Origin: Sulfurimonas sp.
GTDB taxonomy: Bacteria > Campylobacterota > Campylobacteria > Campylobacterales > Sulfurimonadaceae
NCBI GenBank assembly: GCA_027047745.1
Contig: JALTUB010000288.1
Span: 1 to 13,539 of the forward strand
Length of the DNA stretch: 13,539 nt
Direction of reading: 5' to 3'
Under the pieces are notes generated by a model. The model saw only the letters and a list, made by a program, of their open reading frames with translations, did not search any database and was not told the DNA's origin. Position 1 is the first letter of the stretch, and each line of letters starts with the position of its first letter. The position numbers were made by a program, and so were the translations under genes. Of the stretch, positions 9,027 through 13,539 are shown piece by piece.

Positions 9027-9711
9027 TGTCTGCTAACTCTACTAAATCAAGTTTTACTGCAGGACTCATAGTTAAACTAAGAACCGCATTTTTAATATAG
9101 CGACCTTTTGCAGAAGCTGGTTTTTGCTTGTTAATAGCAACAATAAAAGCATTTAAGTTTTCAGCAATTTTATCTGCATCAAAAGAGGATTTACCAATAC
9201 CTGCATGGATATTTCCTTTTTTATCTACTCTAAATGCAACTTGACCACCTTTAACATTGTTAACAGCTTTAGCAACATCTGGTGTAACAGTTCCAGTCTT
9301 AGGGTTAGGCATCAAACCTTTTGGCCCTAAAATACGACCGATTTGTCCAACAAGTCCCATACAATCAGGTGCAGCAACAACAACATCAAAATTGAAAATT
9401 CCTTCTTTGATTTGTGCGACTAAGTCATCAGTACCAACTATATCAGCACCAGCAGCTTTAGCTTCATCAGCTTTAGCACCTTTTGCAAATACAGCAACAC
9501 GAACTGTTTTACCAGTTCCATGAGGAAGCACAATCGCACCACGAACCATTTGGTCAGCATGACGAGGATCTACATTTAAATTCATAGCAATTTCAACAGT
9601 TTCGTCAAATTTTGCACTTTTTAAATCTTTTAGTGTTGCAGAAGCTTCTACAACTCCATATGATTTTGTATTATCAATTTTTTCTAATAATTGTTTATAT
9701 CTTTTACTCAT
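9019..9711 (-). CDS. rplA: 50S ribosomal protein L1
   Basis: Binds 23S rRNA at the L1 stalk near the E site and helps release deacylated tRNA; in E. coli it also represses its own L11 operon. It is 230 residues from ATG at 9711 (MSKRYKQLLEKID). An in-frame ATG nine codons upstream is rejected because GGAG lies eight bases before the chosen start and would be inside the longer form. Visible family blocks: GTGKTVRVAVFAKG (domain I/II junction), the rRNA-contact segment GQIGRILGPKGLMPNPKTGT, and KGGQVAFRVDKKGNIHAGIGK near residues 155-175. It follows rplK after 63 nt. The L1 target site in the message was not recognised with confidence. Confidence 0.97.
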   Translation of the reverse strand: MSKRYKQLLEKIDNTKSYGVVEASATLKDLKSAKFDETVEIAMNLNVDPRHADQMVRGAIVLPHGTGKTVRVAVFAKGAKADEAKAAGADIVGTDDLVAQIKEGIFNFDVVVAAPDCMGLVGQIGRILGPKGLMPNPKTGTVTPDVAKAVNNVKGGQVAFRVDKKGNIHAGIGKSSFDADKIAENLNAFIVAINKQKPASAKGRYIKNAVLSLTMSPAVKLDLVELADIK

Positions 9712-9746
9712 TACAAATCTCCATGTTAATTCTGCCACATAATTTT

Positions 9747-9768
9747 AAATCATTGTGGTCGATGATTT
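9747..9768 (-). other. Small inverted repeat between rplK and rplA
   Basis: A 7-bp perfect stem (9747-9753 with 9762-9768) and an 8-nt loop in the 63-nt gap. A 12-bp palindrome TAGATTAATCTA (9771-9782) also covers the rplK stop. Either could be a weak processing or stability element; there is no direct evidence of function. Confidence 0.25.
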
Positions 9769-9774
9769 TATAGA

Positions 9775-10200
9775 TTAATCTACTATATCTATACCCATTG
9801 AACGAGCTGAACCAGCTAAAGTATTAGCAGCCATTTCAAGATCATCAGTATTTAAGTCTTCAATCTTTTGATTAACTACTTCCATAAGTTGAGCACGAGT
9901 AATCTTTCCAACTTTGTTCTTGATCGGGTTATCAGTGCCTTTTTTAAGTCCAGCAGCTTTCATAAGAAGTGCAGATGCAGGTGGTTGTTTAGTAATAAAA
10001 GAAAAACTTCTATCATTGTAAACAGTAATAACAACAGGAACTTTAAATCCCATTTTATCTTTAGTTTTTTCATTGAAAGACTTACAAAATTCCATGATAT
10101 TAACACCTCGTTGTCCTAGTGCTGGTCCTACTGGTGGTGCTGGGTTAGCTTTACCAGCTTCAATTTGTAGCTTGATATAATCCATGACTTTTTTTGCCAT
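9775..10200 (-). CDS. rplK: 50S ribosomal protein L11
   Basis: Binds the GTPase-associated region of 23S rRNA together with the L10-L12 stalk and takes part in factor binding and, in many bacteria, the stringent response. It is 141 residues, the normal length. The N-terminal domain has the proline-rich helix NPAPPVGPALGQRGVNI (about 19-35), where thiostrepton-type antibiotics are known to bind; the C-terminal rRNA-binding domain ends in LAGSARSMGIDI. AGGA lies about six bases before the ATG. It is 27 nt downstream of nusG, close enough to share a transcript. Confidence 0.98.
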   Translation of the reverse strand: MAKKVMDYIKLQIEAGKANPAPPVGPALGQRGVNIMEFCKSFNEKTKDKMGFKVPVVITVYNDRSFSFITKQPPASALLMKAAGLKKGTDNPIKNKVGKITRAQLMEVVNQKIEDLNTDDLEMAANTLAGSARSMGIDIVD

Positions 10201-10227
10201 TTTATTTCCTTTTTTCTGAATTTAAAT

Positions 10228-10755
10228 TTATATTATTTTTTCTACTTGAGAGAATGAAATATCTACTGGAGTAGCTCTTCCAAAAATAGATACATTAAGT
10301 TTTAGTGTACCATGTTCTAAATCATACTCGTCAACTGTACCTGTAAAGTTAGCAAATGGTCCGTCTATAATACGAACAGTTTCACCATCGTCAAAAAATA
10401 CTTTTGGTTTTGGTGCAGCACGATTATTAACACGATCCAAGATAACATTGATGTCATGCTCACTTAAAGGTGTTGGTACATTTGCTTCACCAATAAAACC
10501 AGACACCTTTGGAACTGATTGAATAAGATGTTGAATCTCAGTATTAAGTTCCATTTTTGCAAAAACATATCCTGAGTAAAGAGATCTCTCAGATACTTTC
10601 TTTTTACCATCTTTTATTTCTATAACATCCTCAGTAGGAACTATAACTTCAGTAATAAATTCCTCAAGACCCATCTCCTCAATCATATTAAAGATTGCAT
10701 CTCTAACTTGTCTATCACTACCGTAAGTCTGTATTGAATACCATTCTTGTGCCAT
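10228..10755 (-). CDS. nusG: Transcription termination/antitermination factor NusG
   Basis: Binds RNA polymerase at the clamp, affects pausing and Rho termination, and couples transcription to translation through S10. It is 175 residues, close to the usual 175-185. The N-terminal NGN domain begins WYSIQTYGSDRQVRDAI and includes EVIVPTEDVIEI and RSLYSGYVFAKMEL; the KOW domain occupies about 122-175 (GETVRIIDGPFANFTGTV). GGGAGTAGGT just before the ATG overlaps the region of the secE stop, leaving only 9 nt between the genes, so the pair is probably translationally coupled. The secE-nusG pairing is almost universal in bacteria. Confidence 0.98.
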   Translation of the reverse strand: MAQEWYSIQTYGSDRQVRDAIFNMIEEMGLEEFITEVIVPTEDVIEIKDGKKKVSERSLYSGYVFAKMELNTEIQHLIQSVPKVSGFIGEANVPTPLSEHDINVILDRVNNRAAPKPKVFFDDGETVRIIDGPFANFTGTVDEYDLEHGTLKLNVSIFGRATPVDISFSQVEKII

Positions 10756-10764
10756 ACCTACTCC

Positions 10765-10944
10765 CTAACCTAATATCGTTGAAACTATTGATGACATTAT
10801 CAAGTCAACTAAAGCTAAAAATGCAGCCACCGCAGTAACAACAACAATCACAGCTATGTAAGCTTGTTTTACCTGACCTTTTGTAGGAAAGATAACCTTA
10901 CTTAACTCTAACTTTGCATTATGTATATGTTTACTTAAATCCAT
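10765..10944 (-). CDS. secE: Preprotein translocase subunit SecE
   Basis: Small essential subunit that clamps SecY in the inner-membrane SecYEG channel. Reading the minus strand gives 59 residues beginning MDLSKHIHNAKLELSKVIFP and ending VSTILG. An amphipathic stretch rich in Lys (about 1-25, with VIFPTKGQVKQA) precedes one membrane segment (about 29-52, AYIAVIVVVTAVAAFLALVD). This is the short single-span form common outside the Gammaproteobacteria; E. coli SecE has three spans and 127 residues. AGGA is nine bases before the ATG. It lies directly upstream of nusG and downstream of tRNA-Trp. Confidence 0.93.
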   Translation of the reverse strand: MDLSKHIHNAKLELSKVIFPTKGQVKQAYIAVIVVVTAVAAFLALVDLIMSSIVSTILG

Positions 10945-10973
10945 TTATCTTTTTCCTAAAATATTTATCATTT

Positions 10974-10979
10974 ATTATA
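10974..10979 (-). promoter_or_regulatory. Possible -10 box upstream of secE
   Basis: A TATAAT hexamer on the minus strand, 30 bases before the secE start and 37 bases after the tRNA-Trp 3' end, with a T-rich stretch just upstream. No -35 box was seen. In this phylum promoters often rely on the -10 and T-rich sequence, so an internal promoter for secE-nusG-rplKA is possible, but the region is so A+T-rich that chance is a fair explanation. Confidence 0.3.
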
Positions 10980-11015
10980 AATAAAGCCTATAGTAGCTTC
11001 ATTAATAATATATGG

Positions 11016-11091
11016 TGGCAGGCACAGGGGGACTCGAACCCGCAACACCCGGATTTGGAATCCGGTGCTCTACCATTGGAGCTATGCGCCT
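11016..11091 (-). tRNA. tRNA-Trp (CCA)
   Basis: Cloverleaf on the minus strand: acceptor AGGCGCA pairs with TGTGCCT, the anticodon stem CCGGA/TCCGG holds loop TTCCAAA with anticodon CCA, and the T-arm has TTCGAGT. The 3' CCA is encoded. It lies between rpmG and secE, the same position as in Campylobacter-type operons, and is probably cut out of the shared transcript. An 11-bp hairpin (11089-11099 with 11103-11113) overlaps its first three bases in the precursor and could compete with or guide 5' processing. Confidence 0.97.
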
Positions 11092-11134
11092 AAAATTATT
11101 TCATAATTTTAGGGCACCTTTACTAAATAGTTAC

Positions 11135-11208
11135 GATATTGGAAGTAATTCCAGTATCTACGCTAACGCTAGGTTTCCTTCGGCAGGAAGCCCAACGGCA
11201 CTAGTGCC
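11135..11208. repeat. Palindromic G+C-rich element between rpmG and tRNA-Trp
   Basis: Three dyads in 74 bases: arms 11135-11144/11149-11158 (10 bp, 4-nt loop), arms 11172-11178/11186-11192 (7 bp, 7-nt loop), and the perfect 12-mer palindrome GGCACTAGTGCC (11197-11208). Between the first two lies a short tandem repeat CGCTAA-CGCTAG. I count 29 G or C in the 50 bases 11161-11210 (58%), far above the A+T-rich surroundings. In both imperfect dyads the odd pair is a G-U wobble on the plus strand but C-A on the minus strand. It looks like a dispersed palindromic repeat or a small structured RNA; I cannot tell which. Confidence 0.5.
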
Positions 11209-11220
11209 TTAAAAGTGTTA

Positions 11221-11373
11221 TTACAGTTTCATCTCTTTGTGTACTGTATGTTCTCTACAGAATTTACAGTATTTTTTTACTGAAAATTTTTCAGTATGAA
11301 TTTTTTTATTCTTAGTTGTGTGATAATTTCGTCTAGTACATTTCTCACAACCTAAGTGAATTGCTTCTCTCAT
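11221..11373 (-). CDS. rpmG: 50S ribosomal protein L33
   Basis: Small protein of the large subunit near the E site. 50 residues, MREAIHLGCEKCTRRNYHTTK at the start and HKEMKL at the end. It carries two CxxC pairs (Cys9/Cys12 and Cys36/Cys39), the zinc-binding C+ form; organisms that also have a C-minus paralogue switch under zinc limitation, but nothing here shows a second copy. AAAGG precedes the ATG by eight bases. It is 42 nt downstream of tuf, with a hairpin in between, and upstream of tRNA-Trp; the order tuf-rpmG-tRNA-Trp-secE supports the call. Confidence 0.96.
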   Translation of the reverse strand: MREAIHLGCEKCTRRNYHTTKNKKIHTEKFSVKKYCKFCREHTVHKEMKL

Positions 11374-11392
11374 TTTATAAACCTTTTAAAGG

Positions 11393-11424
11393 ATTAAATA
11401 AATCGCAAAAGCGACTTATTTAAT
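11393..11424 (-). terminator. Hairpin over the tuf stop codon, possible attenuator
   Basis: Arms 11393-11406 and 11411-11424 give a 14-position stem with a TTTT loop in the transcript. The single non-Watson-Crick position is a G-U wobble on the minus strand and an A-C mismatch on the plus strand, so the minus-strand RNA is the one that folds. The TAA of tuf lies inside the 5' arm. No long U-tract follows, only CCTTTAAAAGG. EF-Tu is needed in much larger amounts than the genes downstream, so a partial terminator or a 3' processing stem here would make sense; that is inference. Confidence 0.5.
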
Positions 11425-12615
11425 GATCTCTGCAACAACACCAGCACCAACTGTTCTACCACCCTCACGGATAGCAAAGTTAGTACCTTTTTCCATTGCA
11501 ATTGGATGGATAAGTTCAGCAGTAATGCTTACATTATCACCTGGCATAACCATCTCAGTACCTTCTGGTAAAGTGATTGCACCTGTAACATCTGTTGTAC
11601 GAACATAGAATTGTGGACGGTAACCATTAAAGAATGGAGTATGACGACCACCCTCATCTTTACTTAGTACATAAATCTCAGCAGTAAATGTTGTATGAGG
11701 AGTAATTGAACCTGGCTTACATAGTACTTGACCACGCTCAACAGCATCTTTATCTATACCACGAATAAGAACACCACAGTTATCACCTGCAACACCTTCA
11801 TCCATCTCTTTACGGAACATTTCAACACCTGTAACTGTAGTTGTTTGAGTATCTCTAACACCTACGATTTCAACTGTATCACCAATCTTAACAATACCAC
11901 GCTCGATACGGCCAGTAACAACTGTACCACGACCAGAAATTGAGAAAACATCTTCAACAGGCATTAAGAAATCTTTATCAGTTTCACGAACTGGTTCAGG
12001 AATATACTCATCAACAGTAGCCATAAGTGCTATAATCTTATCAGACCACTCACCAAGAGTACCAGTTTTTGCTTCTTCAAGAGCTTTAAGAGCTGATCCA
12101 GCTGTGATTGGAGTATCGTCACCTGGGAAGTCATACATGTCAAGTAGTTCACGGATTTCCATCTCTACTAATTCCATTAACTCTTCATCATCAACCATAT
12201 CTTCTTTGTTCATGAAAACAACGATGTAAGGTACACCAACTTGCTTAGAAAGAAGAATGTGCTCACGAGTTTGTGGCATTGGGCCATCCGCTGCAGAAAC
12301 AACAAGAATAGCACCATCCATTTGTGCAGCACCAGTAATCATGTTTTTAACATAATCTGCGTGACCTGGACAGTCAACATGTGCATAGTGACGATTATCA
12401 GTCTCATACTCAACATGTGAAGTAGCGATTGTAATACCACGCTCTCTTTCTTCTGGAGCATTATCGATTGCATCATAGTCCATAAGTTCTGCATCATTTG
12501 TTACTGCCAATACTGCAGTAATTGCAGCTGTTAGTGTTGTTTTACCGTGGTCAACGTGTCCAATAGTACCGATGTTAACATGCGGTTTATTGCGTTCAAA
12601 CTTTTCTTTTGCCAT
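11416..12615 (-). CDS. tuf: Elongation factor Tu
   Basis: GTPase that brings aminoacyl-tRNA to the ribosomal A site. 399 residues from ATG at 12615 (MAKEKFERNKPHVNIGTIGH), like other campylobacterial EF-Tu and slightly longer than 394 in E. coli. An open stretch of 18 codons further upstream is rejected because AGGAG sits seven bases before this ATG and a promoter lies within that stretch. G-domain motifs: GHVDHGKT (19-26), RGIT in switch I (59-62), DCPGH (81-85, catalytic His85), NKED (136-139) and SAL (174-176). Domains II and III follow and end AGVVAEIIK. It lies downstream of four tRNA genes, as tufB does in E. coli, and has its own promoter. Only one tuf is visible here. Confidence 0.98.
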   Translation of the reverse strand: MAKEKFERNKPHVNIGTIGHVDHGKTTLTAAITAVLAVTNDAELMDYDAIDNAPEERERGITIATSHVEYETDNRHYAHVDCPGHADYVKNMITGAAQMDGAILVVSAADGPMPQTREHILLSKQVGVPYIVVFMNKEDMVDDEELMELVEMEIRELLDMYDFPGDDTPITAGSALKALEEAKTGTLGEWSDKIIALMATVDEYIPEPVRETDKDFLMPVEDVFSISGRGTVVTGRIERGIVKIGDTVEIVGVRDTQTTTVTGVEMFRKEMDEGVAGDNCGVLIRGIDKDAVERGQVLCKPGSITPHTTFTAEIYVLSKDEGGRHTPFFNGYRPQFYVRTTDVTGAITLPEGTEMVMPGDNVSITAELIHPIAMEKGTNFAIREGGRTVGAGVVAEIIK

Positions 12616-12651
12616 AGGTGGTCTCCTAGTTATATTTTGAATTGAAATGGA

Positions 12652-12662
12652 ATTATACCCAA
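12652..12662 (-). promoter_or_regulatory. tuf promoter, -10 box with T-rich extension
   Basis: TATAAT at 12652-12657, preceded in transcript order by GATTTTTGGG. C. jejuni sigma-70 promoters are known for a T-rich -16 region ending in G before TATAAT and for weak -35 boxes; this fits that type. The start would fall about 30 bases before the tuf ATG. It would let tuf be made independently of the tRNA promoter. Confidence 0.6.
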
Positions 12663-12667
12663 AAATC

Positions 12668-12810
12668 ATTCAATTATTGCTTAATTAAAACATATTTATT
12701 GTTTTATGGAGCTCACGAGCGGATTTGAACCGCCGGCCTCTTCCTTACCAAGGAAGTGCTCTACCCCTGAGCCACGAGAGCACAAGTGTTTAAACAAGCA
12801 ATAATTGAAT
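12668..12810 (-). repeat. 15-bp inverted repeat bracketing tRNA-Thr(GGT)
   Basis: The 15 bases 12668-12682 are the exact reverse complement of 12796-12810. In the transcript they would pair to loop out the whole tRNA-Thr(GGT), whose ends lie 24 and 14 bases from the arms. A further 7-bp hairpin (12686-12692 with 12700-12706) follows the tRNA 3' end directly. Such bracketing stems are known as RNase III substrates in rRNA and tRNA precursors; this use here is inferred. Confidence 0.6.
12707..12781 (-). tRNA. tRNA-Thr (GGT)
   Basis: Cloverleaf on the minus strand with anticodon stem CTTCC/GGAAG, loop TTGGTAA and anticodon GGT; D-stem GCTC/GAGC; T-loop TTCAAAT; CCA encoded. The acceptor arms are GCTCTCG and CGTGAGC: six pairs plus a U-U mismatch at positions 5 and 68. 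The D-loop is short (AGGGGTA). It corresponds in position to thrT of E. coli, directly upstream of tuf. Confidence 0.94.
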
Positions 12811-12943
12811 AATTCTTTATTTATCTTAATATTAGTTTTTTTGTGATTAGAATTGACTATATAGTTATTTATATAAAATATCATATAGGTTTATTTGAAG
12901 TAAGTAGTTAATTGTACTTCAGCTTCCAGACGATTTTGTTCAA
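12782..12943 (-). other. 162-nt A+T-rich spacer between tRNA-Gly and tRNA-Thr(GGT)
   Basis: Apart from the inverted-repeat arm at 12796-12810, it holds only A+T-rich sequence. No conserved ORF, no clear promoter and no recognisable RNA were seen. It is the longest spacer in the tRNA cluster and may only be precursor that is trimmed away. Confidence 0.5.
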
Positions 12944-13019
<76 letters not shown>

Positions 13020-13030
13020 AGCTTCATTGA

Positions 13031-13115
13031 TGGTGGTGGGAGGAGGAGTCGAACCTCCGAACCCATAGGGAGCAGATTTACAGTCTGCCGTCGTTGGCCA
13101 CTTGACTATCCCACC
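13031..13115 (-). tRNA. tRNA-Tyr (GTA)
   Basis: Class II tRNA of 85 bases. Acceptor GGTGGGA/TCCCACC, anticodon stem GCAGA/TCTGC with loop CTGTAAA (anticodon GTA), a long variable arm with a CCC/GGG stem, T-arm GGAGG TTCGACT CCTCC, and an encoded CCA. It corresponds to tyrU of E. coli. Confidence 0.97.
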
Positions 13116-13176
13116 ACTTTTACATTTTAAAAATGTCTTATCTGGTCTAACACTGTTTCTAATATTCAAATTTCAA

Positions 13177-13253
13177 TGGTGCCGACACGAGGATTTGAAC
13201 CCCGGGCCTGCTGATTACAAATCAGCTGCTCTAGCCAACTGAGCTATGTCGGC
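13177..13253 (-). tRNA. tRNA-Thr (TGT)
   Basis: Acceptor GCCGACA/TGTCGGC, D-stem GCTC/GAGC, anticodon stem GCTGA/TCAGC with loop TTTGTAA (anticodon TGT), T-loop TTCAAAT, encoded CCA. It is the first gene of the operon, about a dozen bases after the expected transcription start, and corresponds to thrU of E. coli. Together with tRNA-Thr(GGT) it covers the Thr codons ACN in part; a CGT species is not in this window. Confidence 0.97.
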
Positions 13254-13270
13254 ATCGAAATTGAGTCAGA

Positions 13271-13299
13271 ATTATAGTGCAAAATATATTTAATGTCAA
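13271..13299 (-). promoter_or_regulatory. Consensus sigma-70 promoter of the tRNA-tuf operon
   Basis: On the minus strand TTGACA (13294-13299) and TATAAT (13271-13276) are separated by exactly 17 bases: a perfect match to the general bacterial consensus. A/T tracts upstream (about 13305-13345) resemble an UP element. Transcription would begin near 13263-13266, just before tRNA-Thr(TGT). A promoter this strong fits a stable-RNA operon. Confidence 0.85.
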
Positions 13300-13353
13300 G
13301 AGTTTTTCCTTTAACTTTTAAAAATTGTCTTTTTTTAGTTTAATTTTCTACAT

Positions 13354-13375
13354 TTGTAGTGTATTTCTACTACAA
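13354..13375 (+). promoter_or_regulatory. Operator-like dyad TTGTAGT-N8-ACTACAA
   Basis: Perfect 7-bp inverted repeat with an 8-base spacer, ending one base before a TATAAT (13376-13381) and thus covering the -35 to -10 interval of the plus-strand promoter. A shorter dyad CTACA-TT-TGTAG (13349-13360 region) overlaps its left half. The position suggests a repressor or activator site for the divergent gene. The regulator is unknown. Confidence 0.45.
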
Positions 13376-13415
13376 TATAATGCTTTTTAGATACTATAAT
13401 GATAGATAATCATTA
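13376..13415 (+). promoter_or_regulatory. yaaA-like gene promoter with Fur/PerR-like inverted repeat
   Basis: Two TATAAT boxes lie on the plus strand at 13376-13381 and 13395-13400. The second overlaps the inverted repeat TAATGAT-AGATA-ATCATTA (13397-13415), which resembles the GATAAT-type boxes of Fur and the related PerR. YaaA of E. coli is known to be induced by peroxide stress and to limit free iron, so iron or peroxide control is plausible. The binding protein is inferred, not shown. Confidence 0.45.
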
Positions 13416-13427
13416 CAAGGATTTTTT

Positions 13428-13539
13428 ATGCTAAAGATACTTTTCTCACCTGCTGAGGGGAAAAATAGTGGGGGAGATGCACAAAGAAAAGAACTTTTTG
13501 GAGCTACTAATGCAAGGGATGAGATTTTACAAGAGTATA
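13428..13539 (+). CDS. yaaA: YaaA family (DUF328/UPF0246) protein, first 37 residues only
   Basis: Plus-strand frame from ATG at 13428 open to the window edge: MLKILFSPAEGKNSGGDAQR followed by KELFGATNARDEILQEY. The opening LKILFSPAEGK resembles the conserved N-terminus of YaaA proteins (ISPAKTL in E. coli; FSPSE-type in relatives). E. coli YaaA protects DNA and proteins by lowering unincorporated iron during hydrogen peroxide stress. AAGG is seven bases before the start. The gene is divergent from the tRNA-tuf operon and shares the 174-base region between them. With only 37 residues the family call rests on a short match and could be wrong; that it is a real gene start is more certain. Confidence 0.7.
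   Translation, partial: MLKILFSPAEGKNSGGDAQRKELFGATNARDEILQEY

Noticed and set aside
9712..9738. Longer rplA with start at 9738
   Set aside because: The extra nine codons contain the GGAG site of the inner ATG, and L1 proteins begin near MSKRYK.
11012..11212. 66-codon plus-strand frame over tRNA-Trp and the palindromic patch
   Set aside because: It runs antisense through the tRNA, has no ribosome binding site, and its end is only the repeat sequence translated.
12616..12669. Longer tuf with start at 12669
   Set aside because: The extra 18 codons cover the TATAAT box and the AGGAG site; EF-Tu begins with MAKEKFERNKPHVN.

Overview
The window is a core translation and transcription locus of a low-G+C bacterium, most probably a member of the Campylobacterota (Epsilonproteobacteria) of the Sulfurimonas/Sulfurovum/Arcobacter kind. 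Evidence: the A+T-rich third codon positions, RpoB and RpoC residues that read like Campylobacter sequences, a tuf promoter with a T-rich stretch before TATAAT in place of a -35 box, and the gene order tuf-rpmG-tRNA-Trp-secE-nusG-rplKAJL-rpoB-rpoC. The rpoB and rpoC genes are separate with an 8-nt overlap, which argues against Helicobacter or Wolinella, where they are fused. The genus is inference.

Layout: everything from 1 to about 13300 is on the minus strand and is transcribed from right to left. A consensus promoter (13271-13299) drives tRNA-Thr(TGT), tRNA-Tyr(GTA), tRNA-Gly(TCC), tRNA-Thr(GGT) and tuf (EF-Tu). Next come rpmG (L33), tRNA-Trp(CCA), secE, nusG, rplK (L11), rplA (L1), rplJ (L10), rplL (L7/L12), rpoB and rpoC; rpoC runs off the left edge. 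On the right edge a divergent plus-strand gene begins at 13428 and looks like the start of a YaaA (DUF328/UPF0246) protein. Its promoter is packed with dyad symmetries.

The genes form one functional set: tRNAs and EF-Tu deliver aminoacyl-tRNA, L33, L11, L1, L10 and L12 build the 50S subunit including the GTPase stalk, NusG links transcription to translation, SecE belongs to the membrane translocon, and RpoB/RpoC form the RNA polymerase core. The tRNA order Thr-Tyr-Gly-Thr-tuf is the same as thrU-tyrU-glyT-thrT-tufB of E. coli.

No new multigene system was found; the coding content is ordinary. The points worth a second look are non-coding: a 58% G+C palindromic patch between rpmG and tRNA-Trp, a hairpin cluster between rplL and rpoB, a candidate L10 autoregulatory leader whose loop complements the rplJ ribosome binding site, matching hairpins laid over the rplA and tuf stop codons, a 15-bp inverted repeat around tRNA-Thr(GGT), a U-U mismatch in the acceptor stem of that tRNA, and two dyads at the yaaA promoter. 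No gap without a gene exceeds 220 bases.
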